A stretch of 64,000 nt of DNA from Bacteroidia bacterium. GTDB taxonomy: Bacteria > Bacteroidota > Bacteroidia > Flavobacteriales > Flavobacteriaceae. A program made the translations under genes and the position numbers. Under the pieces are notes generated by a model, which had not been told where the DNA came from, searched no databases, and saw only the letters and a program-made list of their open reading frames with translations. Below, in pieces: positions 34,804-43,710 of this stretch (position 1 is the first letter of the stretch; every line of letters starts with the position of its first letter). Location: contig JAUIBP010000004.1 in NCBI GenBank assembly GCA_030427735.1, positions 124,001 to 188,000 of the forward strand, written 5' to 3'.

Positions 34804-35199
34804 ATGAAAAAGGACATCCAAATTCCCAAAGTTGAAGGTGTTTACGTAGCCGCAGTAAAGGTATTTAACGAATCGTTGAACGTAGAGGAATGGACAGCTT
34901 ATATTGTTAACGACAAGGCAGTTGATTTAGAAACGGTATTAATTGTTAGCAAAGGAGCCTTAAAGGATAAGGAAACCTCGTTAATGCGCCATAAATTAGA
35001 TAAACTTCCAGCTAAAAGTTATGCTAAAATAGAATACTTACAAGACGATGTTTTGGCTTTAAATAACACCTTTAAAATATCGTTTTTTGAAGGTAATACC
35101 ATGTACGATAAAACGTTTGTTTTTAAAGCTAATACGATTAACGACAAGGCGCTTCAGCCTATACCAGTTATGGGTGTTAATGGCGTTTTGGTTAAGTAA
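34804..35199 (+). CDS. Conserved hypothetical protein after pheS
   Basis: A 131-residue soluble protein, KDIQIPKVEGVYVAAV at its start and HKLDKLPAKSYAKIEY in the middle, with no signal peptide or membrane segment and a beta-rich look. I recall the same gene next to pheS in related genomes but no function. It is six bases from pheS and abuts the stop of the convergent gene at 35200. Confidence 0.7.
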   Translation: MKKDIQIPKVEGVYVAAVKVFNESLNVEEWTAYIVNDKAVDLETVLIVSKGALKDKETSLMRHKLDKLPAKSYAKIEYLQDDVLALNNTFKISFFEGNTMYDKTFVFKANTINDKALQPIPVMGVNGVLVK

Positions 35200-35721
35200 C
35201 TAATCTGTTTTTATAGGCATGCTGTTTGAACTTAGAGGGATATACCTAGAGGAATGTGGATACTCGGAAATGTTTACGTAGGCATTAAAATCACGACCGG
35301 TTTCTTTCCAATTAACAGCTCTAGCTTTTACTTTAAAGATATGGTAACCCGTTTTAGAATCTACAATTTTTGAAGCTTCAGAAATCATTCTATAAGCGTT
35401 TGGATCTAGACCATTGTTAAATCCAATCTGTAATTGAGCCTGGTCTTTAGTGGCCAAATTATAAACGGCGATAATTGAAAAGGTATAAATATCTCCCTTA
35501 ACTAAATTCGAATTTGGTGTTATCGAAATTATTTTTACCGAGTCTTTGTCTTTTGAAGCAATCTTTTGTATTTCAGTTTCAAGATCTTTTTTGTTAAACC
35601 CTATATCTTGAATGTTCTGTTCTGAGTCGGCAACGTTATAGTTGGTATCGGTATTGTTTTCTTGTGCACTTAAATTAAGATTTAGGAGCACCATGAGGAA
35701 TAATGCGAGATATTTAATCAT
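35200..35721 (-). CDS. Secreted hypothetical protein
   Basis: A 173-residue protein with a signal peptide (ending LNLSAQ), a short polar linker, and a beta-rich domain from about residue 60 (SVKIISITPNSNLVKGDIYTF) that may be an Ig-like or jelly-roll fold. No family recognised. It is the ancestral downstream neighbour of gpsA, since the truncated gpsA tail lies just upstream of it in the same direction. Confidence 0.65.
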   Translation of the reverse strand: MIKYLALFLMVLLNLNLSAQENNTDTNYNVADSEQNIQDIGFNKKDLETEIQKIASKDKDSVKIISITPNSNLVKGDIYTFSIIAVYNLATKDQAQLQIGFNNGLDPNAYRMISEASKIVDSKTGYHIFKVKARAVNWKETGRDFNAYVNISEYPHSSRYIPLSSNSMPIKTD

Positions 35722-35835
35722 ATGTATTTTTTATGTTTAAAATTAAATATACAAATAATTTTTTAACATAATTCTTGATTTTTTTGAATTTAAAATGGTC
35801 TTGCTCTAATTCCGAAATTACATTTATTAGCCTTT

Positions 35836-36096
35836 CTAATCTAATTTCTCTGTTAGCTTGGCGAAGGTTTTTTTAGGGTCTTTCCCTTCGTATAAAACTT
35901 CGTAAACTGCGTTTATTATAGGCAGTTTAGTTTTACGTTCATTTTTGTCGTTTAGCAGATGTGCACTTCTGGTAGCATAATATCCTTCGGCAACCATGCT
36001 CATTTCCATTTGCGCCGATTTAACGGTGTAACCTTTACCAATCATGTTTCCAAACATGCGGTTTCTAGAAAATACAGAGTATCCGGTAACCAATAA
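35836..36096 (-). pseudogene. gpsA 3' fragment (duplicate of the tail of 40990-41991)
   Basis: These 261 bases repeat the last 86 codons and stop of the intact gpsA (40990-41250). I count seven differences up to the stop codon, six of them silent and one Lys/Arg. The stop differs too (TAG here, TAA there). The match ends sharply at 36096, after which the reading frame meets a stop codon; there is no start. With the intact copy it brackets the tyrosinase cassette as a direct repeat. Confidence 0.92.
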
Positions 36097-36272
36097 TTAA
36101 GCTTTAATATAGGCTGATTCTGACAACGATTGCCGTGTAGTGGTGTTTTGTGCATAATTAATGGCTTTTCAGCGATTTAGAGTGAAACTCTCTGAAATTT
36201 TGATTAATATTACTGTAATAGCGACTCCCTAGAAGTATTTAATATTTTTAATTATATCTGTTAAATCAACAC

Positions 36273-37631
36273 ATGAAACATTTATACAAGATATTAATGC
36301 TCTTGTGCTTTGTACATACCTTAAGCGGGCAAAGTATTCGAAAGAGTTATCAGGAAATGACAGACTATGAAAAAGCGGAATTGGTTGATGCTTTTTATGA
36401 GTTAAGAGAAGGACCAGATTTGTTTAATGATTTGGCAGTGTTCCATAGTCAGTTTTTTAATTTCGATAACACTATCGATCCAACGCGTCGAGATCTTCAT
36501 TTTAATCTACCCGACGAACCAGAGCGTGAGATATTTTTGGCTTGGCATAGACAACAAATGTTCGAAATGGAACAGGCTGTACAGAATATAAATCCAAGAA
36601 TAAGTTTAGCGTATTGGCAATCTCCTAGCGATCAAGCTTTAGATTCTCCATTGTGGGACGAGGATTTTATGGGAAGCTTTAATGTAAATTGGGACTTGCG
36701 CAGGAATATTGGAGGGAATGGCCCTATGCCCACACTTGGTGAATTAGCTTCTTTGTACAATATTTCAGATTTCTTTCAATTTTCTAATGAATTGGAAAGA
36801 CGAAATGTCCATAGAGGGGCTCATGTTTGGACGGGTGGCGCTATGCCTACACCGTTGTCGCCAAGAGATCCTATTTTTTATCTTCATCATACTTTTGTGG
36901 ATTTGGTTTGGCATATTTGGGAAGAAATTCATGAAAACTCTGCTTTTATTACAACTTCTATGTTGAGGTACGATGGCACTTATGCTTTTGATGGCGAAAC
37001 ATTACCTCTAGTAAATCCTAACGACATAACAGATACGCGATCGCTTGGTGTATTTTATGCTGCCAATGGTGTTGCTAACCTCAATAATTATATTGTTAGC
37101 AATACTTACAGGCCTGAAGAATATTTTTATTACCAATATTTAATAGAAGCAGGAGATAACTTTATAATACCTGACGGGGCAAATTGTAGAATTGAATCTG
37201 TAAACGGCATAAAGTTTTTACCTGGCTTTGAAGCTGCCTCTGGATCTAATCTAGTTGCTACAATAGATAATAATACCAGTTTACAAAGGTTAAGTGGTAA
37301 TAAAACAAGAGTGAAAAAAGCGTATAGTTTTGATGAGAATATAAATGCAACAATTATATGGAATGAAGACGATAAAGATGACACTCCAATAATTATAGAT
37401 ACTTATCCGAATCCTTTTACAGAGAAGATTACAATCAAACTCAATAAAAATACAAATTGCACGGTTAGTGTTTATAATATGATGGGTGGTTTAATACGGG
37501 AAGAGGCTTTTCAAAATACTAATACAATAATTATTAATAAGTTGTATGGCCTGTCAACAGGCTTTTATGTTATTAATGTAGTTGATGCCGCCGGAAATAT
37601 TATTCTAGCAAAACGTGTTATAAAAATGTGA
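36273..37631 (+). CDS. Tyrosinase with T9SS sorting domain
   Basis: A 452-residue type 3 copper enzyme that oxidises phenols to quinones. Signal peptide ends LSGQ. CuA ligands are H58, H76 and H92 (FLAWHRQQM); CuB ligands are H180, H184 (NVHRGAHVW) and the HH at 205-206 in DPIFYLHHTFVDLVW. A T9SS type A sorting domain occupies about residues 368-452 (DTYPNPFTEKITIKL to RVIKM), so it should be exported to the cell surface. It could polymerise or cross-link phenolics, or make melanin. Convergent copper-type genes follow. Copper loading partners are probably the HMA protein and receptor. Confidence 0.9.
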   Translation: MKHLYKILMLLCFVHTLSGQSIRKSYQEMTDYEKAELVDAFYELREGPDLFNDLAVFHSQFFNFDNTIDPTRRDLHFNLPDEPEREIFLAWHRQQMFEMEQAVQNINPRISLAYWQSPSDQALDSPLWDEDFMGSFNVNWDLRRNIGGNGPMPTLGELASLYNISDFFQFSNELERRNVHRGAHVWTGGAMPTPLSPRDPIFYLHHTFVDLVWHIWEEIHENSAFITTSMLRYDGTYAFDGETLPLVNPNDITDTRSLGVFYAANGVANLNNYIVSNTYRPEEYFYYQYLIEAGDNFIIPDGANCRIESVNGIKFLPGFEAASGSNLVATIDNNTSLQRLSGNKTRVKKAYSFDENINATIIWNEDDKDDTPIIIDTYPNPFTEKITIKLNKNTNCTVSVYNMMGGLIREEAFQNTNTIIINKLYGLSTGFYVINVVDAAGNIILAKRVIKM

Positions 37632-37692
37632 TAAACACTAATCTCACAACACTTGTAAGATAGATAATATAAGTTCTATTTGGATTGGGCTT

Positions 37693-38094
37693 TTAATGGT
37701 TAGTTCCGTGATCCATATTAATACTATTAGGGTCTCTAAATTGGCAGCATGGTGGTAAAGAATGATACACTTCGTCTGTTGCTCTGAAGTCATCTGTATC
37801 ATGTCCTACAGCGGCTATTGCTTTTTTAATATCTTGGGGCGAGCATTTATTTTCATTTATAACTAGGGTTAATTGATTAGACGGGATATCCCATTGGGCA
37901 TATTTTACACCTTTAATTTTTAAAGCGGCTTTTTCTATTCGAGTTTTACACATGCCACAGTTCCCTTTTACTTCTATATTTAAGTTTTTATTCTTGTCTT
38001 TAGCGACGTTTTTTTCTTGTGCATTTATCAGGGTGCAGAAAAGGCAAATAAAAACTAAGCAGAAAATGCGTTTTAAGGATATTGATTGTGTCAT
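37693..38094 (-). CDS. Periplasmic HMA-domain copper-binding protein
   Basis: A 133-residue protein with a signal peptide (ending LINAQ) and a heavy-metal-associated domain (about 37-105) whose metal site is C46-G-M-C49. A C-terminal tail adds C116-C117 and a His/Met end MDHGTNH. This fits a periplasmic copper (I) chaperone. It is 66 bases downstream of a TonB receptor gene and faces the tyrosinase gene, so it may collect copper from the receptor and hand it to the tyrosinase; this is inference. Confidence 0.82.
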   Translation of the reverse strand: MTQSISLKRIFCLVFICLFCTLINAQEKNVAKDKNKNLNIEVKGNCGMCKTRIEKAALKIKGVKYAQWDIPSNQLTLVINENKCSPQDIKKAIAAVGHDTDDFRATDEVYHSLPPCCQFRDPNSINMDHGTNH

Positions 38095-38160
38095 GATAAA
38101 GATTTTTATAGATTTAAAAATAATTAAAATAAAGTATTAATTGATTTAAAATCAGTGAGT

Positions 38161-40416
38161 TTACTTTAATTTATATCTAAATCCTAGATAATACGTTTCT
38201 CCTAATACAGGAGCGTATAAAATCGTACTGTCAAAATAAGGTCCAAAAGGATCGTCGGAACCAAGAATAGGTTGTTTTTGTACTTGATTTCCGATGTTTT
38301 CGCCACCTAAATATAAGTCGAACTTTTCGTTAATAACTCGAGTAAGGTTAAAATTCATAATACTATAAGGGTCAGAATAGGGTTTAAGTTGGTATTCTTC
38401 AGGATTAGGTGTAGTATTAGGAAGTCTTTGCTCACCAGTCCAATGTAGCGTGTAATCTATTTTCCATTGCGAACCTCTTGATTTTTTTAGGGTTTCGTAA
38501 CTCATATTTGCAAAAAAGCGATGTTTTGGTTGTAAAGGCTTTTGCAAGTTACCTGATTGGTAGTCTATTGTAACATTGTAGTTTTTATAGGTTAATCTGA
38601 TGTTTAAATCTTGAATGATTTCGTAGCTGATGTCTATTTGTAAACTTTTAGATAAACTGTGCCCTTTTAAATTATAGAATGCTATTTCTCTCGGATTTTC
38701 CCAATCTACAACGACCTGATCTTTAAAATCGGTAATATAGTAATCGGCAGAAATGTCTAGCGCTCTGTTCCAGATATATAATTTTTGAACAAATCCAATA
38801 CCCGTATTCCATGCTATTTCGGGATTAAGTGTGTAAAGCTCTCCATTATTGTTTAAAATGTTTATAACTCGCGATGATGCAAAAAGCTGTTGGTTTTCTG
38901 CAAAAATGTTAGCTGCTCGTTTACCTCTTCCGCCAGACAATTTTACGCTAGCTCCTTTCCATAACGAGTATCTTAAATGTAATCGTGGTGTAATAAAAGT
39001 GCCTAATCTGTTATGGTTATCTACTCTAAGTCCAGCAACAAAGCTTAATTTGTCTAGATTATCGTAAGTGTACTCAAAAAATGCTCCAATAGAGTTGTCT
39101 ATTCTATTCCAGTTTTGAAGGTTGACATCTTCTTTAAAACTATCGTAGGTAAAACTTAATCCTGTTTTAAATTTATGTTGGGTACTCCCAATAATACTGT
39201 TAAATATAAGGTTGGAGTAATAGGAAGTTTGTTCAATATCATAGATATTAAATCCGTAATACGAATCTTGATTATGATGGCTTAAAGCTGTTTGATACCC
39301 AAAACTTTGATAGGGTAAATCTGGAAATACATAACCTATTTTAGCCGATAGGTCTAGTCTGTTAGATTTGACTTCGCTACCCCAAGCATTGTTAGTAAAC
39401 TTGTCTGTATCTGGATTAAACGAAATTTCTCCTGTTTGTTTTTCATCTAAAAGGTATTGAGCGTTAAAATAACCTACCCAGCCTTTTAACGGATCTGCAT
39501 ATTGCCACCTGTTCATAATATTAATTTGTTTGGCCAGGGGCGTATCTAAAAACAAATCGGAATTTCTGTCTATGTTTCCGTTCCTTAAGTTGGCATGTAC
39601 ATAAAGTCCTGTGGCTAATTCTTCCGAGAATTTTTTATTGTAACGGGTATTAAATTCGTAACGTTCGTAATTATTGGCGTACATGTTTAGGAAAAATTTC
39701 TGGTCGGTTAAAGGTTTTACTAATTCAGTATTTATTTGTCCAGAAATACTTTCAAAGCCATTTAAAACACTACCCGATCCTTTTGTTATTTGTATACTTT
39801 CTATCCAAGATCCAGGAATGAAAGACAGCCCGTAAATTTGTGAAGCACCTTTAATAGAAGGTATGTTTTCCTGAGTAAACAATAGGTAAGGACTGTTTAA
39901 ACCTAACATTTGTATTTGTTTTGCACCTGTAACGGCATCCGAAACATTTACATCTACAGCAGGATTGGTTTCGAAAGATTCCGATAAATTACAACAAGCG
40001 GCTTTAAGCATTTCTCTACTGTCTACATGTACTAAATTTTGAACATTAAATAAGGATTTTTGAATTGGCTTAATTTTTTTTCGCAATAAAACTTCTTCTA
40101 ATTCTATTTCTGGATGCAACCATATTTTACCCAGTCGGGGTCTGTTAACAGTTAAAGTGTCAGTTTTATATCCAACATAGCTTATAACAAGTTTTGTAAA
40201 CGAGGTGTTAAATGGAAGGTTAAATTGTCCTTGCTCATTTGTAATTGTTCCAATTGGAGTATTTAACCAAGTTACATGTACTCCAGATAGTGTTTTTTCC
40301 TTTTCTTCTGGATTAAATTCTAAAACTGTACCTGTAATTTGTATTTGACCATGTAGCAAAATACTGAAGAACATAAATACGATTACGAATAATATTTTCA
40401 TAAACAAAGTTTTCAA
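38161..40416 (-). CDS. TonB-dependent receptor, probable copper type
   Basis: A 751-residue receptor. Signal peptide ends LLHGQ, then a carboxypeptidase-like regulatory domain (about 27-105), a plug with KAACCNLSESFETNP and VTGAKQIQMLGL, and a beta barrel ending YYLGFRYKLK. The paired Cys in the plug and the adjoining HMA-protein gene suggest copper rather than a siderophore; I recall this receptor subfamily beside HMA genes in Bacteroidota. An internal ATG at 40401 (MKILFVIVF) is an equally good start. It heads a two-gene unit with the HMA gene. Confidence 0.8.
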   Translation of the reverse strand: MKTLFMKILFVIVFMFFSILLHGQIQITGTVLEFNPEEKEKTLSGVHVTWLNTPIGTITNEQGQFNLPFNTSFTKLVISYVGYKTDTLTVNRPRLGKIWLHPEIELEEVLLRKKIKPIQKSLFNVQNLVHVDSREMLKAACCNLSESFETNPAVDVNVSDAVTGAKQIQMLGLNSPYLLFTQENIPSIKGASQIYGLSFIPGSWIESIQITKGSGSVLNGFESISGQINTELVKPLTDQKFFLNMYANNYERYEFNTRYNKKFSEELATGLYVHANLRNGNIDRNSDLFLDTPLAKQINIMNRWQYADPLKGWVGYFNAQYLLDEKQTGEISFNPDTDKFTNNAWGSEVKSNRLDLSAKIGYVFPDLPYQSFGYQTALSHHNQDSYYGFNIYDIEQTSYYSNLIFNSIIGSTQHKFKTGLSFTYDSFKEDVNLQNWNRIDNSIGAFFEYTYDNLDKLSFVAGLRVDNHNRLGTFITPRLHLRYSLWKGASVKLSGGRGKRAANIFAENQQLFASSRVINILNNNGELYTLNPEIAWNTGIGFVQKLYIWNRALDISADYYITDFKDQVVVDWENPREIAFYNLKGHSLSKSLQIDISYEIIQDLNIRLTYKNYNVTIDYQSGNLQKPLQPKHRFFANMSYETLKKSRGSQWKIDYTLHWTGEQRLPNTTPNPEEYQLKPYSDPYSIMNFNLTRVINEKFDLYLGGENIGNQVQKQPILGSDDPFGPYFDSTILYAPVLGETYYLGFRYKLK

Positions 40417-40623
40417 TTGAAAGATCGATGTAGTATCTAGAATTGTTACTTATAAAGGTAATATTTTTAATTCAGCAGGTTATGAAGATTTGATAAAGTG
40501 CTATTAATTCGGTATTAACTTCCGTTTTGAGATTCTAAACAGAACCAATTTTTATTAGTAAATTGAAGAGTTAAAATTAAGCTGCAAAATGAGATATAAT
40601 GTTGTACTTTAAAGGGGTGTTTT

Positions 40624-40983
40624 ATGAAGTTTGGAGTAATAATACTGTTGTTTAGTTTCGCTATTTACCAAGTGAAGCATAAAAGTGGTTTTTACAGTGG
40701 TCCTAAAATTAGGGTGATAAACGATACAGAGATATATTTTACCAATGTTTCTTTATTTTCAATGCCATTCGAAAATCTGAAACCTAGAGACACTTCAGCG
40801 TATCAAATTTTAAATTTTAATGCATTAAAAGATGATTCTCTGATTTATTGTTCTTCTGGAGATAATAATTTTGCTCGCTATTTAGAAATACCTAAGCGTG
40901 AAGCTGTATATGTTACTTATGTAATTGATAGTATTTATAATGATATGCTATATGTAAGTACAACATACACGAAAGAAGAATAA
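40624..40983 (+). CDS. Small hypothetical protein at cassette edge
   Basis: A 119-residue protein with a hydrophobic N-terminus (about 2-16) that may be a signal anchor, and a beta-rich body with KIRVINDTEIYFTNVSLFSMPF and two late YVTYVIDSIYNDM / YVSTTY strands. No family recognised. It ends seven bases before the gpsA stop and is the last gene of the inserted cassette, divergent from the TonB receptor. Whether it takes part in copper or tyrosinase biology is unknown. Confidence 0.6.
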   Translation: MKFGVIILLFSFAIYQVKHKSGFYSGPKIRVINDTEIYFTNVSLFSMPFENLKPRDTSAYQILNFNALKDDSLIYCSSGDNNFARYLEIPKREAVYVTYVIDSIYNDMLYVSTTYTKEE

Positions 40984-40989
40984 TCAACG

Positions 40990-41991
40990 TTAATCTAATT
41001 TTTCTGTTAGCTTGGCGAAGGTTTTTTTAGGATCTTTCCCTTCGTATAAAACTTCGTAAACCGCGTTTATTATAGGCAGTTTAGTTTTACGTTCATTTTT
41101 GTCGTTTAGCAGATGTGCACTTTTGGTAGCATAATATCCTTCGGCAACCATGCTCATTTCCATTTGCGCTGATTTAACGGTGTAACCTTTACCAATCATG
41201 TTTCCAAACATACGGTTTCTAGAAAACACAGAGTATCCGGTAACCAATAAATCGCCTAAATAGGCAGAATTGTTAATGTTGCGTTTCATTTTATGCATCT
41301 TTTTTATAAAGCGCTTCATTTCGCGAATAGCATTGCTCATTAATACACTTTGGAAGTTGTCTCCGTAACCCAATCCATGGGCAATTCCAGCAGCAATAGC
41401 GTATATGTTTTTAAGCATAGCGGCGTATTCGGTCCCTATAATATCATCGCTAATTTTAGTTTTTATATAGTTGCTAGAAAGCGATTTTGCTATGGTTTTT
41501 GCTTTTTTAGAATCGGCACAAGATATGGTTAAATACGATAAGCGTTCTAGGGCAACTTCCTCGGCATGGCAAGGGCCTGCGATTATAACAATGTTTTTAA
41601 ACGGGATATTATAAATGTCGTGAAAATGTTCGCCAACCAATAAGCCAGATTCAGGAATAATACCTTTAACGGCCGAAACGATGGTTTTAGAAGTTATATC
41701 TGCAGTCAGCTTATTAAGCTCACTATGCATAAACGCAGAAGGAATGGCAAAAATAAGCACATCGGCATATTCGGCCATTTCATTAATATCGTTACTAAGT
41801 TTAAGTTGCTCGGTATGAAACTCTACAGAGCTTAAATAATTAGGGTTGTGTTGTTCTTTTAATAAATGTTCTTTGGTGTAAACACTACGCATATACCAGC
41901 CTACTTCGCCTAAATTTTCACAAAGCATTTTTACGATAGCTGTTGCCCAGCTACCAGCACCAAATACAGCGTATTTTAAATGGTTTTCCAT
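40990..41991 (-). CDS. gpsA: Glycerol-3-phosphate dehydrogenase [NAD(P)+]
   Basis: Reduces dihydroxyacetone phosphate to sn-glycerol-3-phosphate for phospholipid synthesis. The 333-residue protein has the N-terminal FGAGSWATAIVKML Rossmann motif, the VSAVKGI segment, the catalytic region KNIYAIAAGIAHGLGYGDN near residue 200 and a C-terminal LPIINAVYEVLYEGKDP. The protein is complete, but its last 86 codons are duplicated at 35836-36096 on the far side of the tyrosinase cassette. A promoter element is 22 bases upstream. Confidence 0.95.
   Translation of the reverse strand: MENHLKYAVFGAGSWATAIVKMLCENLGEVGWYMRSVYTKEHLLKEQHNPNYLSSVEFHTEQLKLSNDINEMAEYADVLIFAIPSAFMHSELNKLTADITSKTIVSAVKGIIPESGLLVGEHFHDIYNIPFKNIVIIAGPCHAEEVALERLSYLTISCADSKKAKTIAKSLSSNYIKTKISDDIIGTEYAAMLKNIYAIAAGIAHGLGYGDNFQSVLMSNAIREMKRFIKKMHKMKRNINNSAYLGDLLVTGYSVFSRNRMFGNMIGKGYTVKSAQMEMSMVAEGYYATKSAHLLNDKNERKTKLPIINAVYEVLYEGKDPKKTFAKLTEKLD
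40991..41250 (-). repeat. Direct repeat partner: gpsA tail
   Basis: This segment of the intact gpsA matches 35837-36096 at about 97% (seven differences counted by eye) and in the same orientation. It is the right-hand boundary of the cassette. Confidence 0.92.
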
Positions 41992-42013
41992 AAGGTCATT
42001 CTAAATTATTGTT

Positions 42014-42021
42014 CAAATGTA
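42014..42021 (-). promoter_or_regulatory. Promoter -7 element of gpsA
   Basis: Minus-strand TACATTTG, full match to TAnnTTTG, 22 bases before the ATG. Confidence 0.55.
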
Positions 42022-42058
42022 CATAAAAATCGTATGGTACCTAATTAAAGAAATGTTA

Positions 42059-42409
42059 TTAAAGGTTAGACTTCATAACGATTTCATTTTTAACCATAAC
42101 AACCATGGTGTCTTCTAATAGTGCTTTTTCAGAATTTAAAAACTGTTCTATGCGTTCTTGTGTGTCTGTAAGTTCTATAATTTGAGGATGTTTAGCCTGC
42201 TTTACTTCGGTATGTCCCCAATGTATATTGGCTTGGTTGAGGTAGCCTTTAGATACATTAAATTGAAGAGCTTGCTTTAAGTTATTAGCTTTGGCACGTT
42301 TTAGTATTTCTGAAGCAAAATCGGCAGCGTGAAGCTTTTTCCAAAACGATACATTTTTTAATGTTTTGCCATATTCGAAATAAATTCTAATTGTGGTTAA
42401 TGTATTCAT
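42059..42409 (-). CDS. DUF190-family (PII-like) protein
   Basis: A 116-residue soluble protein with the DUF190 pattern: N-terminal strand TIRIYFEYG, a helix around HAADFASEILKRAKANN, and PQIIELTDTQERIEQFL. DUF190 proteins have a PII/CutA-like ferredoxin fold and are commonly found beside CrcB/Fluc fluoride channels. Here the gene overlaps the CLC gene by four bases (ATGA), which suggests a regulator of that transporter. Confidence 0.78.
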   Translation of the reverse strand: MNTLTTIRIYFEYGKTLKNVSFWKKLHAADFASEILKRAKANNLKQALQFNVSKGYLNQANIHWGHTEVKQAKHPQIIELTDTQERIEQFLNSEKALLEDTMVVMVKNEIVMKSNL

Positions 42410-43710
42410 TTTGGATGTCTTTTGTTTTTAATTTCAGAAAGATGAAGTCCTTTTTCTCTGAGGTAGTTCGTGTTCTTAGGACTTCCGATAATTTGAGATG
42501 AATAAACACCAGAATGCCCCGAAAATAAGTAGGCTGTAGCACAGGCAATTGCAATAAATACACCTGCTTCTATTCCAAATAATTCAATACCCATTACAGT
42601 ACAGGCCAACGGTGTATTTGTAGCTCCTGCAAAAACAGCTACAAAGCCCATACCAGCCAGAAGGCCCATTGGCAAAGGAATGCACCAGATTAAAACATTA
42701 CCCAAGGTGGCACCAATGTAAAATAAGGGAGTTACTTCTCCGCCTTTAAATCCGGCGCCAAGCGTAAACGATGTAAATAAAAGCTTGGCTAAAAAGTCGT
42801 ACGAGTTCATAGAGGTGTTAAAAGCAGCTTCAATAGTAGGTACGCCCAAACCAATATATTTTGTGGTACCAATTACATAAATGCATATTGCTAAAACTAT
42901 ACCGCCAATAAAAGGGCGTAGCGGAGGATATTTTATATATCTGCTAAATAAATTGCTCCAAAAGTGTGTAGATTTAGAAAATAGCATGGCTACCAAGCCA
43001 AAAATGATGCCTGCTAAAAGCGCCCAAAGCAAATTTATAGGGTTCATTTCTGCAACTTGATCGATATGATAATGGGTATGCGACACATTCCAAAGTTCGC
43101 AAAAGTAATTAGCAAGTATCGCCGCTAAAAAACTGGGCACTATGGCGTCTAACCTTATGCGGCCAAGAATAAGAACTTCTAAAGAAAAAATACCTCCTGC
43201 CAGAGGAGTGCCAAATACCGATGCAAAACCAGCGCTAATACCAGCGATTAATATGATTCTTCGGTCTCTTCTAGATAAATTAAAAACACTCGTAAACCTA
43301 TCGGCTATAGCTCCGCCTATTTGTACTGCCGTGCCTTCTCGACCTGCTGAGCCACCAAATAAATGGGTTACAACGGTTCCGAATAAAACCAACGGCGCCA
43401 TTTTAAAAGGAATTATTTTTTTAGGAGAATGAAATTCTTCAAGCAATAAATTATTGCCTTTAACCACACTGTTGCCATAAAGATGATACGAAAGACCAAT
43501 AATGAAGCCACCAATGGGTAATAGTGCAATAATCCATAAATGAGATTCTCTCCATTGTGTTGCCCACTCCAAACTAAACAGAAAAAAAGCCGATACACTA
43601 CCAGCAACAGCGCCTAAAAGCAAACAGATGCAAAACCATTTAATGAGATATAGTAGTGAAGGAATCTGCTCTAAATTGCTTAAAGCTTGTTTTATTGTGT
43701 TGCGCGTCAT
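42406..43710 (-). CDS. CLC-type transporter, probable fluoride exporter (CLC-F)
   Basis: A 434-residue CLC family membrane protein with about ten membrane segments. Where chloride CLCs have GSGIP it reads KGNNLLLEEF (about residues 83-92), and the GREGP site reads GREGTAVQIGG, a combination that I associate with the fluoride/proton antiporter branch CLC-F. The GFKGGEVTPLFYIGATLGN segment is the third conserved region. It overlaps DUF190 downstream and the CPBP protease upstream by four bases each. Fluoride selectivity is an inference; no fluoride riboswitch was seen. Confidence 0.75.
   Translation of the reverse strand: MTRNTIKQALSNLEQIPSLLYLIKWFCICLLLGAVAGSVSAFFLFSLEWATQWRESHLWIIALLPIGGFIIGLSYHLYGNSVVKGNNLLLEEFHSPKKIIPFKMAPLVLFGTVVTHLFGGSAGREGTAVQIGGAIADRFTSVFNLSRRDRRIILIAGISAGFASVFGTPLAGGIFSLEVLILGRIRLDAIVPSFLAAILANYFCELWNVSHTHYHIDQVAEMNPINLLWALLAGIIFGLVAMLFSKSTHFWSNLFSRYIKYPPLRPFIGGIVLAICIYVIGTTKYIGLGVPTIEAAFNTSMNSYDFLAKLLFTSFTLGAGFKGGEVTPLFYIGATLGNVLIWCIPLPMGLLAGMGFVAVFAGATNTPLACTVMGIELFGIEAGVFIAIACATAYLFSGHSGVYSSQIIGSPKNTNYLREKGLHLSEIKNKRHPK

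Larger units (their letters stand above)
36097..40989. mobile_element. Inserted tyrosinase/copper cassette flanked by gpsA-tail direct repeats
   Basis: About 4.9 kb between the gpsA fragment and the intact gpsA, holding a tyrosinase, an HMA copper-binding protein, a TonB receptor and a small protein. The insertion restores the gpsA reading frame on one side and leaves the displaced old or donor tail on the other. No integrase, transposase or short terminal inverted repeat is visible, so recombination within gpsA is the likely route. The segment looks more AT-rich than its flanks by eye; I did not compute it. Confidence 0.65.

Noticed and set aside
35836-36093. An 85-codon gene starting with TTG
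   Set aside because: It is the tail of a gpsA duplicate with no real start; annotated as a fragment.
36097-36272. Integrase attachment core or insertion-sequence end at the left cassette junction
   Set aside because: No short inverted repeat or target duplication other than the gpsA tail, and no recombinase gene in the cassette.
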